Of a DNA stretch of 64,000 nucleotides, positions 28,897 to 38,409 are shown one piece after another. Position 1 is the first letter of the stretch. Every line of letters starts with the position of its first letter. Made by a program: the position numbers and the translations under genes. Origin of the DNA: Bacillus sp. BA3 (GTDB taxonomy: Bacteria; Bacillota; Bacilli; Bacillales; DSM-1321); NCBI GenBank assembly GCA_002835675.1, contig PIZR01000002.1, positions 446,426 to 510,425 of the forward strand, read 5' to 3'. The notes beneath the pieces were generated by a model. That model was not told the DNA's origin, ran no database searches, and worked only from the letters and a program-made list of their open reading frames with translations.

Positions 28897-30648
28897 TCAA
28901 TTCTCGCTATTGTCCTGGTCCTTGGAGTACAGGACTTTTACAATATCTGAAAAAAGAGGCGTCATGCTGGAACTGTTTTCCTTTGTTTCAAAACTTACGG
29001 TAACAAGAGCATATTTGGGATCTTTATATGGAAAGTAGCCCGCAAACCATTTATTGAGCTCCCCTTTTTCGATATTGGTCTGAGCTGTTCCAGACTTGCC
29101 GGCGACCTCAACAGGCAAATCTCTCAAGGCAGCGCCCGTCCCCTTCTCTTCCGTCACGACCTTCCTAAGAAGATGCTGCATCTTCATCGCCGTATATGGA
29201 GACAGTGTCTCGCCGCCAATACTTTGATTGGGAAAATCGACTACGGTCGTACTGTTGTTAAATTCGACCTTTGAAACGGCTTTGACCTGTTCTTTCTTGC
29301 CGCCGCGAGCAATCGTAGCCATCATATTCGCTATAGCGAGCGGTGTCGTTTGGACATCCTGCTGGCCAATTGCCGTTTTGGCAATCATTTTCGGATCTTT
29401 TTTTAAATCGTCATCATGCCAGACCTTACCGGCTTGTTCATGATGCAACTGAGTGACTTCGGTGTGATACACGTCCCCTTGCCAGCCCGTTTCACCAACC
29501 AGCCCTAACATTTTAGCGTATTTATCCAAAAAGTCCGGATCCTTCTCAGATATTTCCTGTGACAATTCGGCAAACGTCCTGTTGCAGCTTTGGGCAAAGC
29601 TATTTTCAAAATTAAGCATGCCCAGTTCCCTCTGTTTATCCGTTTTCCCGTCTATCGTCAAATTACAATTAAATGTCCGGGTGTGACTAGCGGCTTCATA
29701 ATCGATGGCAGCTGCTGCCGTGACCGTTTTAAAGACGGAGCCCGGTGTTTTTTGAGTCAGCATCATATTGACGGCGCCTTCGCCATTCGGATCTTTTATA
29801 TTAAGCGCCGGACGTGATACCATTGCGACGATTTCACTTTTTTCAATATCGATCAGTACAAGACCGCCTTTTTTTATCCCGCGTTCATCGACGAGCTTCT
29901 CCGCTTTTTCCTGAATTTCTTTATCGATCGTCGTCACGACCTTCACCGGGTAAAGCGGATTTGCAGGTTCCACATATTTAACATCGACACCGAACATTGG
30001 TCCTCCGCTGGCGTCCACGTGAAAAACGAGCTTCGATTCCCCAGCGGAAAGCAAGAACTCATCGAAGGTCCTTTGCAGCCCCGTATTGCCTATTTTCGTT
30101 TCAGGAGATAAATTCATGTCCGGATAACGTTTTTTCTTTTCCACATCTGATATATTCGTCGTGCCGATCAATTGCGCTGCAGGAGTTTGATCATGATATA
30201 ATTTCTCGTTCACGGCAAAGACCCCGGGAATCTTCAGTTCATTGATTGCCTTCGATTGGCTGGATGACAACTCTATCGGTTCATCCCCGCCAAATACGAA
30301 TGGTTCTTCCGCTTGTTCTATCGCACGTTTTAACTCCGCTTCCGATTTGCCTATTATCGAGGCCACTTCATCTATAGGCCATGTCATTTTTTTTAAAAAT
30401 GGAAATAGGACGAGCGTCGGGATTTCTTCATGTGCAAGCGGTTCTCCATTTCTGTCATAAAACTTTCCGCGTCCATCATCAATCTTTAATATCTGCGAAC
30501 GCTGATTCACGCTTGCCTCTAACAGGTTCACATTATGCTTTGAAAAAGATTCTGTCGATACAAGTTGGATGTAGGCAAGCCTGCCTATGAGCATCAGCAT
30601 GAAAGCGGTCAAAAAAAGAGCCAGCAACCTCATTCGTTTCTTTTTCAT
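28897..30648 (-). CDS. pbpI: Class B penicillin-binding protein PbpI (PBP4b)
   Basis: A 583-residue transpeptidase with an N-terminal membrane anchor (about residues 7-27), a class B dimerisation domain, and a transpeptidase domain with Ser304-Val-Phe-Lys307, Ser354-Cys-Asn356 and Lys518-Ser-Gly-Thr521. It cross-links peptidoglycan; in B. subtilis pbpI is expressed during sporulation and is dispensable for growth. The ATG at 30646-30648 follows GAGGTGTATTTT, while the longer frame upstream has no ribosome site. yrrS follows. Confidence 0.95.
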   Translation of the reverse strand: MKKKRMRLLALFLTAFMLMLIGRLAYIQLVSTESFSKHNVNLLEASVNQRSQILKIDDGRGKFYDRNGEPLAHEEIPTLVLFPFLKKMTWPIDEVASIIGKSEAELKRAIEQAEEPFVFGGDEPIELSSSQSKAINELKIPGVFAVNEKLYHDQTPAAQLIGTTNISDVEKKKRYPDMNLSPETKIGNTGLQRTFDEFLLSAGESKLVFHVDASGGPMFGVDVKYVEPANPLYPVKVVTTIDKEIQEKAEKLVDERGIKKGGLVLIDIEKSEIVAMVSRPALNIKDPNGEGAVNMMLTQKTPGSVFKTVTAAAAIDYEAASHTRTFNCNLTIDGKTDKQRELGMLNFENSFAQSCNRTFAELSQEISEKDPDFLDKYAKMLGLVGETGWQGDVYHTEVTQLHHEQAGKVWHDDDLKKDPKMIAKTAIGQQDVQTTPLAIANMMATIARGGKKEQVKAVSKVEFNNSTTVVDFPNQSIGGETLSPYTAMKMQHLLRKVVTEEKGTGAALRDLPVEVAGKSGTAQTNIEKGELNKWFAGYFPYKDPKYALVTVSFETKENSSSMTPLFSDIVKVLYSKDQDNSEN

Positions 30649-30726
30649 AAAATACACCTCGTAACCATTGTTGACGAGGTGCGAATTTTTAAACAATTTC
30701 GAACAAATTTACGGGGCATTTTTCCA

Positions 30727-30757
30727 TAAAAAAGAGGATGCCCAATGGACATCCTTT
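30727..30757 (-). terminator. greA terminator
   Basis: GGATGTCC pairs with GGGCATCC and is followed on the minus strand by TCTTTTTTATGG, just after the greA stop. It ends the trmR-to-greA gene group. Confidence 0.88.
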
Positions 30758-30766
30758 TGCATTTAA

Positions 30767-31243
30767 TTAGTCGATGGAAACAATCTTGACGCTCATTTCG
30801 CCGCCAGGTGTCATGATTGATACCTTGTCGCCGACCCTTTTCCCTATCAGGCTTTTCGCGATCGGGGAATCATTGGAGATTTTCCCTTCGAATGGATCCG
30901 CTTCAACGCTTCCTACGATGGAATATGTTTCTTCGTCACCATTTGGAAGTTCAACGAATGTTACCGACTTTCCAAGTGAAACTGTATCTGTATTCGAATC
31001 ATTGCCTTCAATGATTTTTGCATTACGGATCATGTTTTCGATAGTTGTAATACGTCCTTCAACGAAAGCCTGCTCTTCTTTTGCGGAATCGTACTCTGAG
31101 TTCTCGGAAAGGTCTCCAAAACTGCGGGCGATTTTGATTCTTTCCACCACTTCTTTACGTTTAACCGTTTTTAACTGTTCCAGTTCCTGTTCAAGCTTTA
31201 ACTTACCTTCAATAGTCATTGGATATTCTTTTTCAATTGCCAA
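30767..31243 (-). CDS. greA: Transcription elongation factor GreA
   Basis: A 158-residue protein: an N-terminal coiled-coil (about residues 8-78) with the acidic [15 protein letters not shown] tip and a C-terminal FKBP-like domain. GreA enters the secondary channel of RNA polymerase and stimulates cleavage of backtracked transcripts. The start is a TTG at 31241-31243 behind AAGGAGTGAAGGG. It lies 304 bases downstream of udk. Confidence 0.96.
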   Translation of the reverse strand: MAIEKEYPMTIEGKLKLEQELEQLKTVKRKEVVERIKIARSFGDLSENSEYDSAKEEQAFVEGRITTIENMIRNAKIIEGNDSNTDTVSLGKSVTFVELPNGDEETYSIVGSVEADPFEGKISNDSPIAKSLIGKRVGDKVSIMTPGGEMSVKIVSID

Positions 31244-31369
31244 AACCCTTCACTCCTTCAAATTCTTTACAGCAAGCATTCGCTGTGACAAGTTTATGTA
31301 CTATATAGTGCTTAACCCAGAAATCGAGTCAGAATATATAATTGCGCGACTTAAAAAGTACGCGCTTCG

Positions 31370-31427
31370 ATACTAAGAAACATCCGTTCCTTAGTATATA
31401 AACCGACTGCGGTGTGCAGCCGGTTCG
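31370..31427. other. Two adjacent hairpins in the udk-greA gap
   Basis: ATACTAAG (31370-31377) pairs with CTTAGTAT (31390-31397). Next to it AACCGACTGC pairs with GCAGCCGGTT (31401-31425). The second, read on the minus strand, is followed by TTATAT and could be a weak terminator after udk. The rest of the 304-base gap (31244-31547) holds no gene. Confidence 0.55.
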
Positions 31428-31547
31428 TTCTGTATCAAGAATAGAGTATTGCGTTTTCCAACATTTGTCCAGTCTTTCCCAATAAATAGTTGGGATTATT
31501 TAAATAAACGGAGGAAAATGGCACCTATCATTATTTATGCTATGTTA

Positions 31548-32186
31548 TTACAAAAAAGACTTTTGTTCAAGGATTGTTTGAATTTTTGTCACCATGAGGT
31601 CAATTGCCACATGGTTTTGACCGCCTTCCGGAATGATGATGTCGGCATAACGCTTCGTCGGTTCTATGAATTGATTATGCATCGGCCGAACGACACTGAT
31701 GTATTGTTCGATGACGGAATCTATGGAACGGCCGCGTTCTTTAATATCACGGGTCATCCGACGAAGGATCCGCAAGTCTGCATCCGTATCAACATATAGC
31801 TTCATATCCATCAGGTCCCGGAGGCGCTCGTCCTCCAGCACAAGAATCCCTTCAAGGATGATGACATCCTGGGGCTCAACTGTGATGACTTCTTCCGAAC
31901 GCGTATGGATCGAATAATCATAAACCGGTTTTTCTATCGTTTCATAGCGCAGCAATGCGTTAATGTGATCGATTAGCAAATCATTATCAAAGGCAAGCGG
32001 ATGATCATAGTTCGTTTTCAAGCGCTCTTCAAAAGGCAGATGACTTTGATCTTTATAGTAATAATCTTGTTCGATCATCAGGATGGAATGTCCTTGAAAG
32101 AATTCAAAAATGGAACGGGTAACACTTGTTTTACCTGATCCAGACCCTCCGGTAACTCCGATGACCACTGGTTTCTTTCTTGTCAT
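31548..32186 (-). CDS. udk: Uridine/cytidine kinase
   Basis: A 212-residue P-loop kinase with GGSGSGKT at residues 13-20. DYYYKD and FDHPxAFD-like (YDHPLAFD) elements follow. It phosphorylates uridine and cytidine with ATP or GTP in pyrimidine salvage. It begins one base after the trhP2 stop, so translation is probably coupled. Confidence 0.97.
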   Translation of the reverse strand: MTRKKPVVIGVTGGSGSGKTSVTRSIFEFFQGHSILMIEQDYYYKDQSHLPFEERLKTNYDHPLAFDNDLLIDHINALLRYETIEKPVYDYSIHTRSEEVITVEPQDVIILEGILVLEDERLRDLMDMKLYVDTDADLRILRRMTRDIKERGRSIDSVIEQYISVVRPMHNQFIEPTKRYADIIIPEGGQNHVAIDLMVTKIQTILEQKSFL

Positions 32187-32187
32187 G

Positions 32188-33459
32188 TCAATTCTCCTTC
32201 CGCATCATATTGTTCACATAAACTCTATTATCTACTTGAATGCGGACAATTTGAAGCGGATGGCGGGCTGCCTCCAGCTCCTTACCTGACTCATCCCAGA
32301 TCGTACCGATTTTTTGAGTGAAGTTTTCGATTTCCAGTCCAAAAAACTCCACTTCATCTCCAGGCTTGAAGAAGTTACGTTGCTGCATGGTAACGATTTT
32401 AGTTTCCTCGTCGTAATCAAGCACCAACCCTGCGAAGTCGAAGCGAGTCTTTACGGTATGATTCCCGAACATTTGCTGTTTATACCCAGGAATTTCACCT
32501 TCCATGAACGATGATGCCGTCTCACGATTCGCACACTTATCAAGCTCTTCCAGCCATTCTTGTTCAATCTTGAAATTGTCCGGATCGGCACAATACGCAT
32601 CAATCACTTTACGATAGACGCTGACAACTGTTGCTATATAATGAATGGACTTCATTCTTCCTTCGACTTTTAAGCTGTCTATGCCAATTTCAATCATGCC
32701 TGGCAGTGATTCAATCAGCTTCAAGTCTTTTGGACTCATTGCGAATGGAGCATCTTCTTTATCGAATAAAGCCTTTTCCCCGTCTTGATCCAACTCATAT
32801 AAATCATAATCCCAACGGCAAGACTGACAGCAGCCGCCGCGGTTCGAATCACGCGCCGTCATATGGTTCGAAAGGGTGCATCGTCCAGAATAGGCAATGC
32901 ACATGGCTCCATGAACGAAAGCCTCGATTTCGATATCGACCTTCTCCTTCATTTCACGGATTTCATCAGCACTCGTCTCACGTGCCAAAACAACCCGCTC
33001 CAAGCCTTCCTCTTTCCAATACTGAACAGCCTTCCAGTTCGATAGCGATTGCTGTGTGCTTAAATGGATCTCGACGTTCGGAGCGACCCGTTTACAGGTT
33101 TCGATGATTAATGGATCGGCTACGATGATACCATGAACCCCAGCCTCCTGAAGTCCTTCCAGATATTCATCCAGGCCATCGATATTTTCATTATGGGCGA
33201 AGATATTTGTCGTTACATATACTTTAGCGCCATACTTTTTAGCGAATTCGACGCCTTCCTTCATTTCCTCAAACGTGAAGTTGCCGGCATTGGAACGAAG
33301 ACCATATTCCTGACCGCCAATGAACACGGCATCCGCGCCGTAATGGACGGCAATTTTTAATTTTTCAAGGTTGCCGGCCGGAGCCAGCAATTCCGGTTTT
33401 TTTACAATGACTCTCTTTCCATCAACGATCTTGGAAATTTTATCAGCAATAGCATTCAA
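32188..33459 (-). CDS. trhP2: tRNA 5-hydroxyuridine synthesis protein TrhP2 (U32 peptidase family)
   Basis: A 423-residue U32-family protein with PELLAPAGN at the start and the conserved Cys cluster ([19 protein letters not shown]). In B. subtilis YrrN and YrrO are established as TrhP1 and TrhP2, which start formation of 5-methoxyuridine at tRNA position 34 from prephenate-dependent chemistry. The start is a TTG at 33457-33459 behind GAGGAGGAAT. It lies directly downstream of trhP1 and trmR, so all three steps are encoded together. Many annotations still call it a peptidase or collagenase. Confidence 0.92.
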   Translation of the reverse strand: MNAIADKISKIVDGKRVIVKKPELLAPAGNLEKLKIAVHYGADAVFIGGQEYGLRSNAGNFTFEEMKEGVEFAKKYGAKVYVTTNIFAHNENIDGLDEYLEGLQEAGVHGIIVADPLIIETCKRVAPNVEIHLSTQQSLSNWKAVQYWKEEGLERVVLARETSADEIREMKEKVDIEIEAFVHGAMCIAYSGRCTLSNHMTARDSNRGGCCQSCRWDYDLYELDQDGEKALFDKEDAPFAMSPKDLKLIESLPGMIEIGIDSLKVEGRMKSIHYIATVVSVYRKVIDAYCADPDNFKIEQEWLEELDKCANRETASSFMEGEIPGYKQQMFGNHTVKTRFDFAGLVLDYDEETKIVTMQQRNFFKPGDEVEFFGLEIENFTQKIGTIWDESGKELEAARHPLQIVRIQVDNRVYVNNMMRKEN

Positions 33460-33491
33460 GGCTATTCCTCCTCTTTCTCTTACCCTTTTCT

Positions 33492-34421
33492 TTAATAAAC
33501 CGATTCTTTAAAGAAGAACCCGGTATCCAACTCGCGGTTATCCGGCTGCACCGCTTTGACCTTTTCAAAGAGCTCAGATTTCATATCATCATAACGGTCA
33601 GGGTCTTCAGCACATACGTCAATCGCTTCCCGATATAGCTTTGTCATTTCAATGATATACTCCGGTGTTTGCAATACCCCTTCGATTTTCAATGAATCGA
33701 TTTCAGCTTCAATCAATTCCTGAAGTTCATCAATCATGCACATATCATTCGGACTCATGATATGTGTGCCATTTTCATCTTCATAAATCGGATATTTATT
33801 TTCACGTTCCTTATCATGCAAGAACATACTTCTATTTTCCTTCCGATTTTCCACTTCCATTGCCTTGCCTTGGTATTCAAAGTAATTACCTAGAAGCGTA
33901 CGCTTCGATTGGAACATGCATGTCATGCCGTGCACTTGCACTTCAATCTCCACTTCGGCATTTTCCTTCATTTCCACTATCTCGTCCAGACTTATCTCAC
34001 GGGCAGCCACGGCACGGACTGCACCGCGTTTCCCCCAGTAATTACATGTGTACCAGTTCGTTACCGTCATCTCTGTATTCCAGTGCAGGGGCATATCAGG
34101 TGCCACTGCACGGACAGCCATCAAGACTGCGGGATCACCGAATATGATCCGGTCGGCACCAGCTTCTTTAAGGAAAGTGACATACCCTTCAAGCTCGTCC
34201 ACTTTTTCATTATGAAATATGGCGTTCATGGATACATACACTTTCTTGCCCGCGGCATGTGCAAGCTCAATCGCCTTCTCGACATCTTCACGTTTGAACT
34301 CTCCTGCCAGCCTTAGTGCATAGCGTTGTTCGCCAATGACGAAGGCGTCAGCGCCTGCATCGATGAGTTCTGTTATATGATCGACACTTGTCGGAGTCAC
34401 GAGTAATTCAGGCTTTTTCAT
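33492..34421 (-). CDS. trhP1: tRNA 5-hydroxyuridine synthesis protein TrhP1 (U32 peptidase family)
   Basis: A 309-residue U32-family protein starting MKKPELLVTPTSV. It is shorter than TrhP2 and lacks the long C-terminal domain, as expected for YrrN. The ATG at 34419-34421 has an AGAGGTG site; a GTG three codons earlier lies within that site. It overlaps the 3' end of trmR by 14 bases. It works in the same wobble uridine hydroxylation as TrhP2; how the two proteins divide the work is not known from sequence. Confidence 0.92.
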   Translation of the reverse strand: MKKPELLVTPTSVDHITELIDAGADAFVIGEQRYALRLAGEFKREDVEKAIELAHAAGKKVYVSMNAIFHNEKVDELEGYVTFLKEAGADRIIFGDPAVLMAVRAVAPDMPLHWNTEMTVTNWYTCNYWGKRGAVRAVAAREISLDEIVEMKENAEVEIEVQVHGMTCMFQSKRTLLGNYFEYQGKAMEVENRKENRSMFLHDKERENKYPIYEDENGTHIMSPNDMCMIDELQELIEAEIDSLKIEGVLQTPEYIIEMTKLYREAIDVCAEDPDRYDDMKSELFEKVKAVQPDNRELDTGFFFKESVY

Positions 34422-35073
34422 TTTTGTCACCTCTATGTTTACTTATGGCCACACCATCACCAATCGGCAAAATTACGGTATCGAAATTGGGATGGTCTTG
34501 TAACCAGATGTTAAAGTCTCTGATTTTTTTGATGAGAGCTCGCTTTCTTCTCGTCATTTCCATTTCTTCAATGTTTTCGGCAACCAGGCCTTTGAATAAA
34601 ACATTATCAGTAATGATTATGCCAGCACCAGCCAGGAACGGTTCAAACAGCTCAAAGAATCGCTTGTACTGCCCTTTAGCTGCATCAACGAAGATGATAT
34701 CAAACGGACCATGTTCCATGACTTTCGGTCCAGCTTCAAGGGCATCCCCTTCAATGAGGGTGATCCTTTCCGACAGTCCCGCCTTCTTGAAGTTAGCTCT
34801 TGCCTGCTCAATACGGGCTTCATTCCGTTCAAGTGTGACGATTCGAGCTTCCGGAAGGGTCTCAGCCATCCTTATTGCCGAATAGCCAATCGCCGAACCA
34901 ACCTCCAATATCGCCTTAGGCTGATGAAGCCTTAAAATCTGAAGCAGCACCTCAATGCCTTCGGGCTCCATGATCGGCACATTATTTTCCATCGCAAAAT
35001 CTTCCAACTCCTTAAGCAAACCCGTACGCTCCGGAATTAAGGAATGAAGATATTGTTCTATTTTTCCGTTCAA
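34408..35073 (-). CDS. trmR: tRNA 5-hydroxyuridine methyltransferase TrmR
   Basis: A 221-residue O-methyltransferase of the COMT-like family with ILEVGSAIGYSAIRMA at about residues 55-70, TLERNEAR and FVDAAKGQY. YrrM of B. subtilis is established as TrmR, which methylates 5-hydroxyuridine at tRNA position 34 to 5-methoxyuridine with SAM. The start is a TTG at 35071-35073 behind TTGGAGGAAAC. It heads the trmR-trhP1-trhP2-udk group. Confidence 0.92.
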   Translation of the reverse strand: MNGKIEQYLHSLIPERTGLLKELEDFAMENNVPIMEPEGIEVLLQILRLHQPKAILEVGSAIGYSAIRMAETLPEARIVTLERNEARIEQARANFKKAGLSERITLIEGDALEAGPKVMEHGPFDIIFVDAAKGQYKRFFELFEPFLAGAGIIITDNVLFKGLVAENIEEMEMTRRKRALIKKIRDFNIWLQDHPNFDTVILPIGDGVAISKHRGDKNEKA

Positions 35074-35200
35074 AACGTTTCCTCCAATTATAAGGAAAAC
35101 AAAAGCGCTTGGTCAGTATCATGAAGAAATTGATAGGTCAATTTCCTCACAAGGAGCAGCTGAAACAAGTATGCTTGACGATCTACATTTCCTTATCTTT

Positions 35201-35227
35201 CAAAATAAAACCCGGCATTCGCCGAGT
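35201..35227 (-). terminator. Terminator after mltG
   Basis: CTCGGC-GAAT-GCCGGG forms a six-pair stem followed by TTTTATTTT on the minus strand. The remaining 260-base gap between mltG and trmR shows no gene. Confidence 0.65.
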
Positions 35228-35333
35228 TACGTCACCGATAGGAATCGGATCTAAAATTCACTTGTACTATTCTATCATAAAAACAAGGGGAAAGTAATAT
35301 CTCTCCCCCCTCAGTCTCATTGCATTTTTTTAT

Positions 35334-36476
35334 TTATTTATTGGAAATATGCTCTGCCTTTTTGACATTGTGGTCATCCAAGGTCTTCGAGTAAAGGACT
35401 TCCCCTTCAGGTGTTGCCAAAAAGTATAGGTAATCCGTTTTCTCAGGCTTCAGTACCGCATCGATCGATGTCGTTCCGGCATTTGCAATCGGCCCTGGAG
35501 GCAGCCCCTTATTCTTATACGTATTATAAGGCGATTTCACCTCAAGGTCTTTATAATACACCCTGCTCTTATGTGAACCTTTTGCATACAAAACGGTCGG
35601 ATCCGTTTGAAGCGGCATATCTTCCTCGATACGATTGTAAAAGACGGAAGCTATTTTTCCGCGATCGACCTGTGCCGTCGCCTCTTCTTCAACAAGCGAA
35701 GCGAAGGTCAGCATCTCATGTACGGAATAATCGTTTTTGTCCATCTGGGTCTCGTATGCCTGCAACGTCTCTTCGGTTTTCTTCAGCATCTCGATGACGA
35801 TCGATTCCAGTGTCGGCTTTTCCTCATAAAAGTCATAAGTAGCTGGGAAAAGGTATCCTTCAAGCGGATATAAAACCTTTTCATTTTCAATTTCCGAGGT
35901 CAAGAGCTGCGGAAATTTCTCTTGCATGGAATTAACGAATTTCTTATCATTCAATTTCTTAAAGACCTTTTTCGGATCTTCACCCGTCTTCACTGCGATG
36001 ATATCGGCAATTTGAACAAGCTGCTTTCCTTCAGGAATCGTTATCTTCATTGCAGCTTCCTTCATGAGTTTTCCGGTTTTGATGCTTGTGACGATATCTT
36101 CAATTGGCATGGAAGGTGATAATTTATACACTCCTGCCTGAAAACCGGATTCATTGCGGAATTTAATATAATATTTGAATACGCGCGCGTCCTTGATTAT
36201 CCCCTGCTCTTCAAGCAGTGTTGAAATTCCGTTAACGGAAGAACCGATTGGGATTTTCACTTTCTTGATGGTGTCATCATCCGGATCGACTGGTTTCATG
36301 GCTGAGTTGATATATAAAAAGCCCACAAGACCAACTATCCCAATTAGTACAATAAGCGAAGCAATCGTAATCATGATGATTTTACGAACCAGCTTGGCTT
36401 CTCCTTGCTGTTCTAACAATTTCATTCGGATATGTTCCTTTTTAGATAAATTTTTATCTTTTTCATCCACGTTCAT
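35334..36476 (-). CDS. mltG: Endolytic murein transglycosylase MltG
   Basis: A 380-residue membrane-anchored protein: a basic cytoplasmic start, one helix at about residues 34-56, a LysM-like region, and the YceG domain with the SLVEEEA catalytic Glu region and the NTYKNKGLPPGPIANAG motif. It cuts nascent glycan strands and so sets their length. The ATG at 36474-36476 has a CAGGGGG site. It is the last gene of the alaS-side group and ends in a terminator. Confidence 0.94.
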   Translation of the reverse strand: MNVDEKDKNLSKKEHIRMKLLEQQGEAKLVRKIIMITIASLIVLIGIVGLVGFLYINSAMKPVDPDDDTIKKVKIPIGSSVNGISTLLEEQGIIKDARVFKYYIKFRNESGFQAGVYKLSPSMPIEDIVTSIKTGKLMKEAAMKITIPEGKQLVQIADIIAVKTGEDPKKVFKKLNDKKFVNSMQEKFPQLLTSEIENEKVLYPLEGYLFPATYDFYEEKPTLESIVIEMLKKTEETLQAYETQMDKNDYSVHEMLTFASLVEEEATAQVDRGKIASVFYNRIEEDMPLQTDPTVLYAKGSHKSRVYYKDLEVKSPYNTYKNKGLPPGPIANAGTTSIDAVLKPEKTDYLYFLATPEGEVLYSKTLDDHNVKKAEHISNK

Positions 36477-36707
36477 TCCCCCTGCAAACTCACACCAACT
36501 ACAGAATGGTTTCTAGATGATGCTTTCTCTAATTAATCTTTGCTTCGAACATTATACTAAAATCAACAAATAATTACATGTTTTTTGCAAAACTACATTC
36601 ATCAATACTCTATTTATGGCAAAAACGCACTGGTTTTGTCAATATACAGGTGTAATTTAATAGGAAAATAGTGATATCTTTGTCTAAAGTTTTTTTGAGG
36701 GTATATT

Positions 36708-36838
36708 GATTTCCGCTCCAGGCACCCGCTTTCCGCGGGCGGTCCGGGAGCCTCCCCGGCTTACGCCTGCGGGGTCTCCCCTAGACGTGCTTTTCCCGCA
36801 GGAGTCTCGCACCCTTACTCTCCAAACAACTTTGTTTT
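36708..36838. repeat. GC-rich interspersed repeat, copy A
   Basis: A block of about 130 bases with CGCTTTCCGCGGGCGGTC, GGGAGCCTCC, GCCTGCGGGGTCTCC and CGCAGGAGTCTCGCAC modules. These modules can pair with one another (for example CCTGCGG with CCGCAGG types). It lies between mltG and a small membrane gene. The segment 36477-36707 contains no gene that I can see. Confidence 0.85.
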
Positions 36839-36957
36839 AATTATTTATTCAGCTTAAAAATTTGTTTCCTGCATGTGTCAGGCATTTCAGGCAAGGGCAG
36901 GAATATCCATACATGAATGGTATTATTAATTTATGATATAGAAAGGGTGTGAAGGAG

Positions 36958-37113
36958 TTGGATAATTCTTATTTTGTAGGTTGGGGGACATTGGCACTCA
37001 TAAACGCCGGACTTGCTCAAGGTAAAAATAGAACGGCGTTGAATTGGTTCTTGTTATCATTATTTTTAGGTCCACTCGCTACTTTTATGCTTTTATTCGC
37101 AGAGAAAAGATAA
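36958..37113 (+). CDS. Small membrane protein, 51 residues
   Basis: A frame opening at TTG 36958 (or GTG 36949) encodes MDNSYFVGWGTLALINAGLA... to FAEKR. It has a hydrophobic N-terminal segment, a KNRTALNW turn and a second hydrophobic segment (FLLSLFLGPLATFMLLF). This two-helix layout with GKNR...WFLLSLFLGP is common in small bacterial membrane proteins of unknown role. Ribosome-site-like AAAGGG and AAGGAG lie upstream, but the spacing is not ideal for either start. It stands alone between repeats. Confidence 0.55.
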   Translation: MDNSYFVGWGTLALINAGLAQGKNRTALNWFLLSLFLGPLATFMLLFAEKR

Positions 37114-37297
37114 GGTGTTACTGGTACATAAATGAAAAAAAACGACCTTCATGTCCACAGTTTATTACAGGTTTGTTGAACGTTTATTTGTTTTAAGGCA
37201 CTCACTCCAATCGATTCAGATAGTAACCCTTTTGCCTAAAAAAGTGGCTCGGAATGTCACAACCGAACCATGAAATATTATTTGGTGGCGGACTTAA

Positions 37298-37426
37298 ATT
37301 TCCACTCCAGGTACTCGCTTTCCGCGGGCGGTCTCGGGAGCCTCCTCGGCTTCCGCCTGCGGGGTCTCCTTAGACACGCTTTTCCCGCAGGAGTCTCGCA
37401 CCTTCCGTTCCAATCGACTTTGTATT
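37298..37426. repeat. GC-rich interspersed repeat, copy B
   Basis: Nearly identical to copy C and similar to copy A: starts TTTCCACTCCAGG, contains TTTCCGCGGGCGGTCTCGGGA, and ends CCAATCGACTTTG. Confidence 0.88.
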
Positions 37427-37515
37427 AAAAATTCAGATTGAAACCCTTTTGCCTAAAAAAATGGCTCGGAATGGTCACAACCGAACCATGAAATGTTATT
37501 TGGTGGTGGACTTAA

Positions 37516-37630
37516 ATTTCCACTCCAGGCACTCGCTTTCCGCGGGCGGTCTCGGGAGCCTCCTCGGCTTCCGCCTGCGGGGTCTCCTTAGACACGCTTT
37601 TCCCGCAGGAGTCTCGCACCTTTCGTTCAA
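37516..37630. repeat. GC-rich interspersed repeat, copy C
   Basis: Third full copy, truncated at its right end (CTTTCGTTC...) where it runs into the terminator before yrzB. Confidence 0.88.
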
Positions 37631-37645
37631 AATCTTCCTCTTTTC

Positions 37646-37679
37646 AAAAAAAAACCGACCTTTAAGGGCCGGTTTTTTC
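37646..37679. terminator. yrzB terminator
   Basis: AACCGACC pairs with GGCCGGTT around TTTAAG; runs of A and T flank it. It ends the yrzL-ruvX-yrzB operon. Confidence 0.85.
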
Positions 37680-37681
37680 TC

Positions 37682-37972
37682 TTATTCTTCTTCCGCTTCT
37701 TCTTGGTCAAGGAATGTATTTAACATTTCTTCGACAAGATCCCACTCTTCTTCTGTTTCGATCGGTGTAAGTTCACCATCTTTATTATCTTCGCTCGGTA
37801 CGAATGATGAAGCGTGGATTTCGATTTCTTCCTCATCATCTTCTGCAGACATCGGATAGTAAAGTACATAAGATTTGTTGAATTTATCTGAGTCGAATGT
37901 GAAAAGGATTTCGCAAAGCTGCTCGTTTCCGTTTTCATCTACTACTGTAATGTTGTTTTCGCCGTGTTCCAT
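37682..37972 (-). CDS. yrzB: DUF1292 protein YrzB
   Basis: A 96-residue acidic protein of the DUF1292/UPF0473 family, with [26 protein letters not shown] in the first half and a Glu-rich end. It follows ruvX by 11 bases. The yrzL-ruvX-yrzB order is conserved in Firmicutes. Function unknown. Confidence 0.92.
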   Translation of the reverse strand: MEHGENNITVVDENGNEQLCEILFTFDSDKFNKSYVLYYPMSAEDDEEEIEIHASSFVPSEDNKDGELTPIETEEEWDLVEEMLNTFLDQEEAEEE

Positions 37973-37983
37973 TTGTATTCACC

Positions 37984-38409
37984 TCATATTGAATTTGTTT
38001 GTCTGTCCAAGAATCCTTGCAGAATCATGACAGCCGCCATTTTATCAATGACTTTCTTGCGTTTGCTTCGGCTCACGTCCGCCTCAAGAAGGACACGTTC
38101 AGCCGCCATAGTTGTCAACCGTTCATCCCAGAGAAACACCGGCAGCTTGAATTTGTTTTCTAATCGTTTAGCGAAATCTTGGCTGATCTCGCCTCGCGGT
38201 CCAACGGTACCATTCATGTTTTTAGGTAAACCGAGGACAATTTTAGAAACATCATGCTCTTTTATGATTTCATTGAGGCGTTTAAAGCCGAAGTCATTTC
38301 CAGCTTCGTTAATTTTGATCGTTTCCAATCCTTGTGCAGTCCAACCCATCGCGTCACTCAGGGCAACGCCGATGGTTTTTGAACCTAAATCAAGTCCCAT
38401 TGTGCGCAT
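37984..38409 (-). CDS. ruvX: Holliday junction resolvase-like nuclease YqgF/RuvX
   Basis: A 141-residue RNase H-fold protein. The [17 protein letters not shown] motif is at the start ([15 protein letters not shown]) and WDERLTT follows. Members process 16S rRNA ends in bacteria, and a Holliday junction role has been proposed. Its start overlaps the yrzL stop by one base. Also called yrrK in Bacillus. Confidence 0.94.
   Translation of the reverse strand: MRTMGLDLGSKTIGVALSDAMGWTAQGLETIKINEAGNDFGFKRLNEIIKEHDVSKIVLGLPKNMNGTVGPRGEISQDFAKRLENKFKLPVFLWDERLTTMAAERVLLEADVSRSKRKKVIDKMAAVMILQGFLDRQTNSI

Larger units (their letters stand above)
37213..37630. repeat. Tandem duplication of about 217 bases
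   Basis: The block beginning ATTCAGAT..AACCCTTTTGCCTAAA at about 37213 recurs at about 37430 with few differences. Each block contains a shared spacer (GGCTCGGAATG..CACAACCGAACCATGAAAT) and one copy of the GC-rich repeat. Confidence 0.85.
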
